In this document: positions 51,404 to 64,000 of the stretch, in pieces
How positions within the stretch are numbered: the stretch's first letter is position 1
Layout: every line of letters begins with the position of its first letter
Assembly: GCA_003640385.1 (NCBI GenBank)
Contig: RCAB01000213.1
Span: 36,796-100,795 of the forward strand
Length of the DNA stretch: 64,000 bases
Source: Setaria digitata
Lineage: Eukaryota; Nematoda; Chromadorea; Rhabditida; Setariidae
Direction: 5' to 3'
Made by a program: the position numbers and the translations under genes
Notes under the pieces: model-generated
Told to the model about the DNA's origin: nothing
What the model saw: only the letters and a program-made list of their open reading frames with translations
Database searches by the model: none

Positions 51404-54380
51404 CTGCAAAAGGAACACTTAACTGATATTAGTTCAGTAATGTATTTCTTTCTTCATAACTGAATACAACTCCTCTAACTTCAATGGGCTTTCGTCCCTT
51501 CTATTTATTTAAATTATTTCAGTAATGATTTCAGGTTTTTCAGTGACTCCTTCATTGTAAATGGTCCTAATATGTATGTAACGAAGCATTCTCATTTATA
51601 GCAATGCCTCAATAAACTGACATATGTAAGTGTGAAATTAAAGATATTGATAAATTATTCTAAATGATTAGGAGATTATGAAATCATAACTAATTATAAA
51701 TATTAGTTCCTAAAACACGCCGTTGAATATTTCTGTTAACAAATCATTTGTCTCTTTCCAGCTGGTAGACAAACTTTAAAAGATGAACTGTGAAAGGGAA
51801 AAATATACAAACCTGGCATTGGAAATTTAATATAGTAATAGTAAACAGCAAAGGAAGAGGTAACAGTAATAGGATAGTACCATAAACCATTGTTCAATCT
51901 CGTCAAGTATCTATTGAGATCACTATTAAATATAAAATTGCTAGACTTGTGGTAAACAATATCACAGAGAAATTTAGCAGCTTATACGGGAATTAAATCC
52001 GTAAACAAGTCAGGAAAAGTGGTATTCTAAAAGTTTAATTAGTGATATAAAACACTCATGGGTGAGATACCATTAGCGAAATCGGCCTGGAAATAATTAG
52101 TTGCAAGAGACAGATGGCCAAGTTGGTTGGCCAAAGGTCTTTTTCTCTTCTATTTCTAGCACTCCCTGTCCAAATAATATATAACTTATGCACATTTCTG
52201 TGCTTGTTTCACAGTGGTGCATAAATGACGTAACTGTAGAAATAGCATCATGGGAAAGGAAAATTCTGCAAAATGGTGTGAGTAATGAATTTAAAATGCA
52301 TGAGAGGAAGAATTGATAACCATATCCTCCTGGACAGTGAGCCAAGGAGTGATATGAGGGATAGATGTAATAGCTTAAAATGACAAATTGCTATCAGTTT
52401 CACCTATCAATCACTCCTTTTTCCTTTTGTTGCTAACATGGGAAATTTTTCATTGTTCAGGTAATGATCTGATTATTTAATGGTACTTGCAAATAATCTA
52501 AGTCCGGCTCTTCCTCAACTGTTCTTTTTTTGGTGCTCATAACAAAAATAAAAACACAGTGGTTACGAAGTAAAATTTAATTTAAGAGTGTCATTAAATT
52601 AACACTACTCATTTCCAAGCAATATGTAAGCATGGCTATAAAAGGCGAAATAATTGTAAAATTGGGAATAAAATTAAAGTGAATTATTAAAGCTTTGAGA
52701 AAACAGCTGATTCCCAAACACCATTACCAACATGGCATATGATTATTCAATTATGATGCTGCACAATACAAACCCTTCTCGACAAAAGATACTCCTGCAC
52801 ATCTGGAAGGATGATAGGATTTTTGCTCTCGAGATGTCACTTTTACTTCACATAATTCTCGAGAACTTCAGTCTGTTTGGAATTCCTACCTTCTAGGAAC
52901 CTAAAAATACGGATGATAGATCTAATACAAACACTACCATACCTTATAACTTATCGCCTTATATTAGACCATATTAATTAAAAATTCCATCATGGAGAAA
53001 ATCCGACTTGAACCTTATTAAATTCAAATGAATTTTGCTTTTGCACATGGGGCTGAATATCAATCAAATCATATGCCAGGACATTTTCAGACAAAAAATA
53101 GCGTGATATTTGCATTCTACAAATAGTTTTATTAAGCTAACTACTTCAACAGTTCAACCTTTCACTTAAAAAATAAGTCTCACATTCTGCCAAAACCACT
53201 TGATACTCAGAAATAGAACTGAAACAGAACACATGAGAACGCCGAAAAGCGAATAAAAGATATACCCTGAAAATGTTAAATTATACAAACTGTAAGCTAT
53301 GTCCTGTAGTCCCTTCATTCTGCATTTTCCATAACTCAGACACACAGCTTTCAAGTTCAAGCTTTTCAGCTGTTATTTCATTTCAAAATATCGTTTCTGT
53401 GCACTACTGTCATGAACTCACTTTACTAATACTTATCATTTTATATTGCCTTTGTCTCAAACAGAGTGCAGATTTCAAGAACTCAAAAGGAAATTTCAAA
53501 GATTAAAGTGATTACAATTTGAGATTGCTCTTTTCCTTTAATTCAATAACATGCACTTCTTTACCATTACTACCAATAATGTATAAAGCACAGGTCACCA
53601 CACTGATTTCAATACCGTATGTTACGCTGAAACGACCTATTGCATCAATTTGTTCCATGCAATGACTGTGCAACAATTACCGTAACACACGTAGTGGTAT
53701 TTATCAGACCCTCTGACCAGTGGTGGTGGTTGTTTGGTGTGTATTCTCAGTCTCCATGTACATATATATTTCATAAGTATTACTACTTCTCTCTAGTGCA
53801 TCATCGTTTTTAGTGCTCTTTCTACCCCACCCACTTAATAATACTGCAGTTTAAAACGTTTTTATTGAAGAATTTCTGGTAAATTATGCTTACATTTAAC
53901 AGCAGAATTAGTCGAAGGACTTTACTACTCCAGAACGGTATGTCAAGAAATGTTAGTTAAGAGGATCTAAGCAGCTGTGGTTTAGGGAGAAATTATAAGC
54001 CGTGCGAATCATGGAATTCGTGAATAGGACACTGCAGTAGCTTAAAGTACTATTTGTTGAAGGAAAAGGGAAAAATTGAAACAGTATGGATGAGATGGAT
54101 GGACGGGGTAAATTTCATATCAGTGAGTGTTGAATCGTAATGTATGAAACGTTTCCCAGAGGAAATCATTTAAGACGGAGCTGAATGGAACTTTTGCAGT
54201 CCTCTTTATCAAAAAAAATTGAAGAACTCTCGATATGTGTGCAGTTCAACAGTTCAGTATTCTGTAGGAACACCATTAGTGCTGTTAATTAAACAGATAC
54301 ACTCAAATTTCGTCTCACAAAAATTATTTTACATTTCGACTTTACGAAAGCCATTACTAATACGAAAATATTTTGTCTGT

Positions 54381-54392
54381 ATTTTTTTCAAG
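54381..54392 (+). promoter_or_regulatory. Candidate spliced-leader acceptor, SART3
   Basis: A pyrimidine run ends in TTTCAAG three bases before the SART3 start codon. No in-frame upstream exon is apparent, so trans-splicing of a spliced leader is the simplest reading. Confidence 0.5.
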
Positions 54393-54395
54393 AGA

Positions 54396-57300
54396 ATGAA
54401 TGACATAGAAAGTGACAACGAGGGGGAAAGTAAAGAAATGGAGCAGGAGGAGGATGAAATATATGACGATGAGGCACATACAGAAAAAATTGATAACATG
54501 AGGAAGGCCGTAAGTTTTTCTCTTTTTTTTACACTTATCACGTAATTTCAGAAAGTCAAGACTAAAACAAACTTACAACTGCAAGTGATGTGTTGCAGGT
54601 GGAAATTTCCCCCACTAATTATGACAATCGCATGAAATTAATTGAAGCTTTACGTCGATGTGGTGAACTTGAGGCAGTTCGAGAACAGCGCGAATATATG
54701 TCGAAATTATATACAATGCCTGCCAACTTCTGGTTGGAATGGGTCGAGTTAGTTCTATTTAGCAAAAGTAATCCAGTATTGCTCGATCATTTCTCCAGCA
54801 ATAAAGTGTCGTAAAGAGGGTATAGAGATAGCCTAATTTTGTAAACAAGTATCTCATATATTTGTACGATTCCCTTGAATTCCTCTTTTGTTTCATGTTA
54901 TCTGCAGAGATGAGAAATTAGCAGAAAATGACAGGGATTTGATTAAACGACTTTTTGAACGTGCAGTGAGGGATTTTCACAGTCCCGAAGTTTATCTAGA
55001 ATATGTGCAATGGGCTTGTGGCACATCACTCGATTTTGCTAGAGAGGTAACAATGCTATCTTAATTATTATTTTTTTTTATCAAAATTTCTTCAGAAGAG
55101 CTTTTAAGCTTTTAGCTAGGTGATTCGACTAAGGATTGTAGAAATTTTAACGAATTTATCAGTATTTGGCTTGTTGAGCTATTCATCACAGATATTTCTC
55201 TGTAATGATGAAGCCATGTTGAATATATGTGCACTATGTGTAGAGAGATTGTGCTTGCTGTTAAACTGCTTCCATCCTTCCCGTTAATGATAAGTCACGT
55301 AACGTAGTAAAATGGAACATTATACTACATTTTGATTAGAAGAAGGGTTTTTGTGATTTGTTGGAATATAAAACAATATACTGCAAAAAAATCCTTAGAA
55401 AATGGAAGAAGCAGTCACAAAAATAGGCTTACGAGCGGACTGCGCTTCACTTATTTGGAATATTTATTTGGATTTTGAAAAGATGATTTTAAATTCAATG
55501 AACGGAGAAAAGGATGAGAAGCAAAGGAAATTAGTGGAGTCTTTGTATGGAAGGTTGCTTCGCATCCCTCATGTGGGTCTGCAGGACTCATGGGATGAAT
55601 ACAAAACATTTGCAGGTAACTTTGCTTTGCTTCGATTTGCTTTTTTTTTTCTTTTTGAAGATGTCGATGTGATAATTATCCTTTTAAAAGTAGTGCTCAT
55701 TTTTTTTTTTTTTTTTTTTTTTTAAGCTACTTTATGTTCCTTTGTTTCATTTACTTAATTGAATCTCTTCAACAAAGAATAGTGTAATTTATTTCATATT
55801 TTATTCATTTTTTATTTCACTGTATTAGAAAATACGTATTAAGAGCCATGGTAGAAGAAATTTTTTATGTATACTTAAGAATAACAATCAGGGGAACTTG
55901 TTAATTAGGTTATGTTCTCAATAATAAAGTATAATATAATTTTGAACAGAGTTTTTGTTACTTAGAGGGTAAGGAGTTAACCGAATTCCGTAAACTGTTT
56001 GAAAGTTCGGCAAAACATATGGCAGATATCAATGAATTTGAAGAGCGTCTCAGTAATGCTGCTGACGAAAATGCAAAATTATGCGTTATAACAGATTACA
56101 TTGATTTCGAAATGCAAAGTAACTTTCCAAATTGTATCTTCAAGCTATTTTTTTTAAATATATTTTCCTTATACGTAAGTCAAATGTCATGAGTTTTATT
56201 CGAGGTGTATTCTATTAATGAATTGTACGTTCAGCGAACGATCCAGCTAGAATTCAGATGATTTTTGAAAGAGCACTTTGTACTCTTGCTGATTCTCCAA
56301 ATGCTGATCTCTGGTTGCACTACGGTAATTGGGTGGATGCTTCATTGAAGTTAGCACAGGTTAAGAAAACTTGTAATGCTCATTTTGACTTAATTTTTAA
56401 CAGCTATAGAAAAAATGATTCATATCTCTAAATATTTCACCTTGCTGTGAGGGGATATCTGTTCTTTCTTTTTAAAGCATAGGAACAAAAAAATGACTCT
56501 TTGAGTTCAGTACATAGATTTAAGGTTTCCGCAGACGTGTATGCACGTGCTGTACGTCATGCACCATGTTCAGCACTTTGGCAACAGTACCTTTCGGCGC
56601 TTGAACGTTCGAATGCCTCATCGGAAGAAATTGATTCCAAATGGCCAGATGCTCGAAATACAATAACAACACAGGAAGAAGGATTATCATTATATCGTAC
56701 CTACATATATTTGCTTAGACGACGTGTTGTCAAACAAGGTGTGTTTTTTATGTTCCATATTTTATTTCTAGCTGTTATTTTTTATTATTTTTTTTTTTAT
56801 ATTTTATTTTCTACCCATTCATAATTATAAGAAGACGGGAACGTGAAAGACTTTTGTTATCACTTACAGACCAATCTAATTATGACAGCATGCCAACATA
56901 ATTTTGCAAAAGAACGTCTTTTTATTCTTCAGTTTCTTTGTTTAATCCTAATTTTATGCCACTTACCAATTTATCAAAAGACTTGATAAAATCCTCTGGT
57001 TGTTTTTGTGCTTATCAAAATTTTCATTTTGTAGGTGGAGATGATTATACGCTTGTGCTAGAGAAATTTGACGAAGGTGCAGCTTTTTTGGCTGAGAAGT
57101 TTGGATCTCACTGGGATAGTCCTAAAGCGCAATATCGTAAAAATCATGCTCGCTTCTTATATACATTAGGAAAACAACCAGAAAAAGGTGCTTTTTAATA
57201 TCTAATATTTTAATTTTTTTTTAATGTCTAATATTTTAATATCTAATTTCATAGTGACTTTTATTCTTCTTGACTTCTATTACGTTGTACTCAAGATTTT

Positions 57301-60300
57301 CTTGTTTCTTAAACATTCTGAATTTAAATGTTTATTAAACAAATTTGTTTTGACGACTAGTTCCGTAAGAGATCTGAAATTCATGATCACTCATAGGTCA
57401 GGCCTTATTCTGATCGGTTTCAGCTCTAAAAATCTGGCATGATATTTTGGCATCAGGAAATGGTCACTGTGCAGCAGCTTGGATAGAAGCTGCTAATTTA
57501 GAACGTTTTTTTGGCAGTATTAACAACGCCCGTAAACTACTCTACCGAGCCATCAATTCAGCGAGCGATCATCCGTATATAGTGAGTTTTTTTTTTTCGC
57601 ATAAATGAACCTTCCTTTCACTCTCTCTAACGCAAATTAAGATAAGCAACGGATCTGAAACACTGCTCATGCGATGCGAAGGTAATCGTTTTTTAATGAG
57701 AAGTAAAAGGTTTTCAGACTTTTGATGCTCTTATTCAATTCGAAAGAGAAGTAGGTACAATCGAGGAATTGGATAAAGCACTGGAAAAGGTGAATGCTCA
57801 AGCGTCTCGGATTTCACTGAGACCGCAAAAGGACAAAGCAGAAAAAAGTATTAAGAAGAGGAAGAAAGAAAGTAGTGGAGATGTTGAAATCAAGAAAAGG
57901 AAAGACGATGTGCAGGAAAAAGAACAAAGATTTAAAAGAAACAGGAATGAAACTGCAAACGGCACAACAGAAGCGGTGATGGAAATGCAACAAAATGTAA
58001 TGGTAGTTTTTAAAAAGTTTTAATTTTATGGAAATTTATCAAAATTTTTTTCTGTCAGTAATTTAATTACTTTTGATATTGTAGGGAAACTCTTGGTGAG
58101 ATGTATTTTAGAATGCTCAGTTGTGTAGGTGTGAAGAATTATTTCAGGCTTCTAGAATAGCTGGAACAATTTTGTTGATAGAAATAACCACTGCCATATT
58201 TTGATGATTATGGAATTAACAACATAGTTTTCAATTAATTTATTTTTTAATACCTTTTAGGTAATAGCCAATAAAAAGCAAGTAGATGGTGATGGCTTTG
58301 TTGTTCCACAACTTCCTTCGCAGTTAGTAAAACCAAAAGTAACTTCAAATCAGAGTGTTGGTCTAGAAGGAACAAGCAAAGATGATATTATGGAGCAGCG
58401 ACATACCGTATTTGTGTCAAATCTCGACTTTAAATTGCCAAAAGAAAGATTGGACGAAATATTCCCGAATGCAAAGGAAGTTCGATTGGTCTACCGGGGA
58501 ATGAGCAAGTTGCATAAAGTAAGATCCACACGGTTTAGTTTGCTCTCACTATCATCAGTGTAAGTAGTTTTTAAATCCAATAATTTTACCTCTTAGGAAA
58601 GCCTTTCAAATAAATATTAGGCTCGTTCCGGATTTATTTTGAACAGCTAAATTATAAATTGGATTTGTCTGCTAATAACATGATTCGAAACGTGGTATTT
58701 ATTATACATGCATTATATAGTACAAATTAAAATTCGTGAGTTACTTCAGGAGTTGGATAAAACTGGTGCATAAGCTGAAAAAAAAAAAGGAACTGGTATT
58801 ATTTCAGGGATTTGGCTATATAGATTTCTCTACTGAATTAGAAGCTGAAAAAGCATTGAAAATGGATCGAAAGCAAATTGATGGTAGGCCAATGTATGTT
58901 TCGGAGTATAAACCACATGATAAAGGAAAGAGTACTGAATTTCGCTACAGTACTGGTTTGGAAAAGAACAAAATTTTTGTTAACAATGTCCATTATGATG
59001 CTACCGAAGAACAACTTAAGGTTTATATTTATTTGAGTTCTGATCTGCCTTTTCTTTCTGTTTTCTCTCTTTCCTATGTTTTGTTGGAAAGTAAATTTAA
59101 CAGCCTAAACATCTATTAAGTGCAACAGCGTAGAAATCCATGATTGTCCCTGAAAAAATGGAAATTCTGAAATGAGGAATATTTTTCGTGAAAATAAGAC
59201 AAACTTCATATCACACTGTTTTCTTTTTGAGGAAATATTTTCAATATTTGGTGCAGTTCGTGATATTCGTATTGTTACGCATAAATCCGGTAAATCGAAG
59301 GGTTGTGCATATGTGGAATATGAAAGCATTGAAGACGCTGCGAAAGCGGTGAAAGCCAATGAAGACCTTGTTCTTTTAGGTTTTTCTTTTTTTTTTTTCT
59401 ATGTTTTATTACATGGAATCACAGAATTAGTATGTCCGTCCCACCGAAGTAGCCTAAGTTTACATCCACAAACAGTATTATTATCCGCTTCCAGAAACAA
59501 ATTTTTCACACTTCGATTGCTTTTAATTGACCATTTCACTTCGAGGTTCGTTGCTGTTTATAGCTTATTTATTTCAGTTTTTAAAATGCTATATTTATTC
59601 CACTTTTCAATTAATCGTTAAAGTTATTAGCATCTCAGAAGAACAACTTNCTATATTTATTCCACTTTTCAATTAATCGTTAAAGTTATTAGCATCTCAG
59701 AAGAACAACTTTTACGACTACTTATATTTTAAAAATAGGCATTTTGACAGATGTGGACTATTTTTTAAGAGTTCTTTTAATATTCTAAAACAAATAAAAC
59801 AGTAATCTCTTCTTGTCAAAAAGAATCTCTTTGCTGCTCAAGAGTTGTAATATCTGTAAATGATTTTATGAAGCAAAAAACATGCACGTTATTGATTTTT
59901 CCATTCCTTCATCAGATCCTTTATCTAACCATTCAAAGTTGATAATATCTACGAACTTATATAAAGTTCTAGTTAAGAGCCAGAATTTAGAGCCTGAATA
60001 TGCCGTAATCTGTGTTAGGATCTGAGTTTCATCTGAAGCTGGTTTTTTTTTTTCTTCTCAGTAATACTTATTCATTTGAACATCAAATTGGTTCTGAAGT
60101 TAAAGGACATTGAAATATTTATCAAACATAATGCAGAGAATATTCATACCTGAGAAGCGATTTTTTTTCTCAACTTTTTGTTCCCAAATAGTGCACTTTC
60201 TTCCCACGAAAAGATTGGTTTTATCAACTTGACTACAGAGTAATAGCTATAAATGATTATGACTGATAAGATGGCTGAAATTAGACAACCCCTGTAATAT

Positions 60301-61164
60301 AATTAATTACAAAAGAGAATTTTTGTCTGTAACTTTTGTTTTCTCTTGTTGCTGAGATAGAGAATAAGGGGTTCTCTACAGTCCTTCATTTTCTTTCCAC
60401 CAAAGGAAGAGTTTTATTAGGTCACAATCATTCAATAAAAGCTATAAGTTTTTGCACTTTGCAGAACGAAAACTATCAGTTGCTATTAGTAATCCACCAA
60501 AGCGAAAAGAACAGCATGAACAGCGGTTGTCGTTTGGTACAACCAGTTCTGTAAGTTCTTTTTTTTTATTTTTCAAAAAAATATTCCATATTTCCTTACA
60601 TTTCTTTTCTGTAATAATGAGATATATCTTGTTCTAGTTGGGAATTGATGAACGACTTGACAGCGATTGATAGAGATAATTTAGTTTAAGGAAGAAGCTT
60701 AATCATCTCTATATCTCTCGACTAGAAATTGTGGATGTCAGTATTGCTCAGTCAATTTATAGAATTGTAAACTTGTATTATTCGCAATTCTGAATAAATT
60801 GCTATGAGAACTGTGGATTTTAGGAATTGCAAAAGTCTTGTGAATAGTGGGCAGTTCAAAATTGGCTAATTCGTTATAAAAGAAATGTTTTCCGAGTTCG
60901 AAGGCAGTATCCTTGCCGCTTCGGAGTTTTGTTCATTTGCATAAGTGACAGTTACTAAAGCATTAGTCTTAATATCATAAAATCATTGATTTTAATGAAT
61001 TACAGTCGCATCAACGAGGCAAAATAGATTTGATACCACGAACATTGACACGAACTACAAAAGCAACGCAATCAGCTAACACGAATAGTAACAGCAGCAG
61101 TAACGGTTCAGAAACAGCCATCAAGAAAATGTCCAATGAACAGTTCCGATCTTTTCTCAAGTGA
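54396..61164 (+). CDS. SART3: SART3, U4/U6 snRNP recycling factor
   Basis: Fifteen exons (54396-54509, 54599-54767, 54910-55046, 55399-55615, 55966-56118, 56235-56359, 56525-56738, 57035-57187, 57424-57581, 57718-57996, 58261-58518, 58808-59020, 59232-59379, 60465-60550, 61006-61164) join in phase to 860 residues. After an acidic N-terminus, half-a-TPR (HAT) repeats run to about residue 500, with Trp/Tyr and FERA landmarks (RLFERAVRDF; MIFERALCTL; VYARAVRHAP). A Lys/Arg-rich nuclear-signal region follows. Two RRMs come next: TVFVSNL with FGYIDF (from 622) and IFVNNV with GCAYVEY (from 714). The end KKMSNEQFRSFLK matches the Lsm-interacting tail. SART3 binds U6 snRNA and Lsm proteins and helps re-anneal U4 and U6 after splicing; it also scaffolds USP15/USP4 in mammals. 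The intron after residue 780 contains a single-N assembly join. The exon 2/3 junction is the least certain. Confidence 0.95.
59589..59711. repeat. 61-bp duplication around a single N
   Basis: Positions 59589-59649 and 59651-59711 are identical with one N between them, inside SART3 intron 13. As at 10.5 kb this looks like two contig ends placed side by side without merging their overlap. Confidence 0.85.
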
Positions 61165-62808
61165 TTCAGTATCTTCAATTTCATCACTTTGTTGATGTTT
61201 TCAAGTAATTTCGGATGTCAGATTCCTTCTTTGAGTTTTAATCCAAAACTTGACTTCTTCGATGATTCTAACTTTAGTAGACAAACAATCATGACATTCT
61301 GATAGAAAAGAATATCTTTTTTTTTGGTTCTGAAAACACAAAAAATTATTTTTATAGACACTTAAAGACAGGACTTCCTTTTAACTGAAGAGAGATCACA
61401 GTTCTTCCCTGTCTAGTCTGAAAGTTTTCTTAATTTGAAACCTAAAAGATTGCTAGGTTCAATTTAATTTAGATTTTTTTTGCTATGTTCTAACCTTCTT
61501 ATATCAGTTCCGTTATTTTTTACTACCGTAATGTAATTAATATGTATGACTAAACTGTCCAAAAATATTCTCAATATCGTCACAAAACACACTAGCATAA
61601 ACGCAGTTTGATAAATAGCCAAGATTAAATTTCGTATTTCCCGAATTTGTGATAAAATACAAGTCTGAATTGCACTGTAAACTTTCCTAAATTAACTGGA
61701 AAATAAAGTGGACGTGTCTTGTAAGCAATCTGTTTTAGATTTTATTATTTACATGATAAACAATAGCGGTAAAGGGTGATATTAAGCAGGGAATCATAAC
61801 AAATTCCGTTGGTTAAGCGCAAATTTCGTTATCTTCCCTTAGATGGACAGATAGACAAATAGGAATATTTTGGCCAAAATTAATAATGGACACGTTATAA
61901 TTTACAAATTCAGGTAACCTTGTATATCAAATCCTGTCTATCGTCCATTGGTATACACTACCTAGTTATCTCGCGCCTTTTACACCAGATAAATGACCCA
62001 AAAAGAAAAAAAAAAAAAAACTGGTGAGGTATTAGACCAGTATTTTTCGCTTGCGAACGATAATGCAGATGATTTTTGGAACTTTCCTCTAAATCACTGG
62101 TACCTGGATGAGTGGAACGATTTGAAATAAGAAAGAATAGGAAAGAGAAATGCTGAATGATAATAATAATAGCGATGGTACAGATGCGAGAAGTATCACA
62201 GATATATTTATAATAGCAATAAAAATAATATAAAGTTGTAGTTGCTCTCTATTATTATCAGTTATTATAATTCAAGAGTAACTACAAGCTGTCACAAATA
62301 AAGGTAGGGAAGTACTACTTAACAAAGTTAAGTAAGTGTCACTGATACCAAATATTTTACAGTTACACATGGAATTAAGCCTTTTCAGAATTAAATGATT
62401 GACTGATTCTGATGCTTCACAGCATGCTGGTTTTTGGCGTTATATAGCTCTGGGCTTAGTAGAGCAATCGTTTCAGACATCGCTGAAAATCGGTTATTTT
62501 ATACTATTTCATTATTGTTAATTCCTCCCTATGTCTGAATATAGGCTTGTCTAATTTTGATCTTCTGTACTATTCTAAGCATATGAAACACTACCTACAT
62601 ATATTTAAAAAAAAAAAAAATTATTAAAACCATTTAAAAAATTGGGAAAATCCTAATGCTCGGCCAAAAAAAAAAAGAACATAACACGCCTTTTCTATTC
62701 GTAAAAAACAATTCAGAATTCGACAGTAAATTAAAAATCATACTACAATTTGCTGTAAAGTAGTCGCCTCAAATGAGTGAATTAGGTACTTACTGGTGAA
62801 AAACTTAC
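61165..62808. other. Intergenic or 3' exons of the minus-strand gene
   Basis: AT-rich. It contains the SART3 3' UTR and possibly later exons of the 62.8-63.8 kb gene. On the minus strand a TTTAG acceptor near 62083 opens a frame (GKFQKSSALSFASEKYW) that joins the preceding donor at 62809 in phase, but its end is unclear. Confidence 0.35.
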
Positions 62809-63801
62809 GAGGTTTCCAAATGATTATCCATGATAAATTTCAATAACTCCTGCTGTTTTACACAATTTGTTGCTTCAACGCCTTTATTAGCTATTGGCGA
62901 GACTGAGGTTGAGGATGTCGAGCAGATAGGACCGGTGGTAGCACCAAATCCAGCTCCTTTTTCTTTACCATTTAATGAGGGTGGCGGTGCATCAGGAAGT
63001 GGAGGAGGTACAGCTACCGTTTCTGTCTTCTCAATTTCATCAATATTCTCATCGCTAAGCTGAATTTTCAGGGTTCGAGTATCTTCTGCTACATCTTCCA
63101 GTTGTTCACCTATTGCAACTGCAACAATCTTTGATATACATCTCGGGCAACAGCATCAATTAGATGAAGTGATACTAAACGACATTCTCTTCTGAATTCA
63201 GCATTATCTGAACTACATTAAATCGATGTAACATCAGAAAGGTCAAGCTTGATTTCGATTATTTATACAACGCTTAGAAATACCTTAGAAACTGGTCTTA
63301 AAATCTTTATTTGAGCTCTATCAGGAATTTTCAAACAAAGCTTAAAACAAATTTACTTTCTCTTGAAACATCTCTCTACCTGTTGAAATGTGCATATCGA
63401 GATTGCCAGTTGGAGTCGTTTCCTCTGTAACTGTGGAACCTTCCATGTATGATGAAGCGGTACTGAAACCAGATGTAGATGAACTGAATGATTCCGATGA
63501 AGCTACCGTTGACTGTGATTGACGTCGAATGTTCTGCAAATATATGAATATAGTTTGGGAGAGAATCTGGAAATGTGGTGTAGAAGACAAGACAAATGAA
63601 GAAATACAGATAAAAAAATCCTGGAACCTGCTCATTCATGCGATTAGTTATTTTTCTTGATGAACCACCAACGGCGGTTGAAACGTTCCAAGAGAATCGT
63701 TTCAGAATCCCGGGTGGTAAATTAGTCGGCACTTTTGGTTTGGTAATATCAATACCATCTGATGTATGATAGCGTCGTTCAAAACGACGTGCATTTGACA
63801 T
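62809..63801 (-). CDS. Unrecognised Ser/Pro-rich protein, 5' part, apparent frameshift
   Basis: Exons 63628-63801, 63380-63533 and 62809-63207 are linked by canonical borders. The start [18 protein letters not shown] follows directly on a TTACAG acceptor, so this is either a trans-spliced first exon or an internal one. Exon 1 contains [11 protein letters not shown]; exon 2 is Ser/Thr-rich and probably disordered; exon 3 begins with a helical-looking stretch ([18 protein letters not shown]), then [16 protein letters not shown], a Pro-rich patch ([11 protein letters not shown]) and [14 protein letters not shown]. The two halves of exon 3 are in different frames; one missing base near 63126-63133 would reconcile both frame and intron phase. 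KRFSW is similar to a PP1-docking RVxF motif, which is only a hint. The 3' end is not found. I do not recognise the family. Confidence 0.5.
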
Positions 63802-64000
63802 CTGTAACCATTCAAATGTAAACTTAGGAATTTCAAGAAATCAATTAAAATTTTCCTGAATTATTCGGTGTAGTAATCAGCTTATTATACACCGGAAACT
63901 ATTCCACCAGACTCAAGTTCTGTTTAAACTTTCAGTGTAGGGAAAACTGCTTTTTTTGGATTTGCTCAAGGCTTATAAAAATGTATTTCGTTTTCTTTTT
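63802..64000. other. Window edge, upstream of the minus-strand gene
   Basis: Short AT-rich stretch that is either promoter or intron of the minus-strand gene ending at 63801. No feature seen. Confidence 0.4.

Larger units (their letters stand above)
49798..54395. other. Intergenic with weak exon candidates
   Basis: This 4.6-kb interval lies between the divergent SARAF and SART3 starts. It holds the exon candidates at 50008-50429 (+) and 51212-51403 (-), listed separately, and otherwise AT-rich sequence with no repeats or motifs I can support. Promoters of both flanking genes should be at its ends. Confidence 0.5.

Noticed and set aside
1..64000. Viral, transposon or bacterial endosymbiont insert
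   Set aside because: I looked for reverse transcriptase, transposase and compact intronless bacterial-type genes on both strands and saw none; a sensitive protein search could still find decayed fragments.

Overview
The window is AT-rich nuclear DNA of a nematode, probably a filarial or other spirurid worm. Every well-supported gene is interrupted by many GT-AG introns. Acceptors are of the TTTCAG type, some sit directly on start codons as expected for spliced-leader trans-splicing, and the proteins are animal housekeeping families. The species call is inference; no rRNA, tRNA, CRISPR array or recognisable transposon was seen. Exon models were built by hand from reading frame, splice sites and phase, and were not checked against transcripts.

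Layout. 1-3.3 kb: no gene seen. 3.3-8.4 kb (+): a two-pass MARCH-type RING-CH ubiquitin ligase. 8.4-17.3 kb: gene-poor, with single-N assembly scars and a CA microsatellite. 17.3-22.4 kb (+): an R-Ras/M-Ras-like GTPase. 24.2-28.7 kb (-): a predicted secreted protein with the layout of the agmatine/peptidylarginine deiminase (PAD_porph) family but with the catalytic motifs apparently lost; this is the most unusual gene here. 31.4-40.5 kb (-): a same-strand series of eIF2D, TFIIE-beta (GTF2E2) and a 72-residue predicted membrane protein, possibly an operon. 41.2-44.3 kb (+): SNAPC3, followed by a decayed tandem copy of its last exon. 45.0-46.3 kb (+): a tentative small membrane-protein gene. 47.1-49.8 kb (-): SARAF. 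54.4-61.2 kb (+): SART3. 62.8-63.8 kb (-): the 5' part of an unrecognised Ser/Pro-rich gene with an apparent one-base frameshift.

Several genes serve RNA production and use: SNAPC3 (snRNA promoters), TFIIE-beta (Pol II initiation), SART3 (U4/U6 snRNP recycling) and eIF2D (ribosome recycling and tRNA delivery). The remainder are signalling or membrane functions: the Ras-like GTPase, the MARCH ligase and SARAF (store-operated calcium entry). The neighbourhood is not a functional pathway cluster beyond the possible eIF2D/TFIIE-beta operon.
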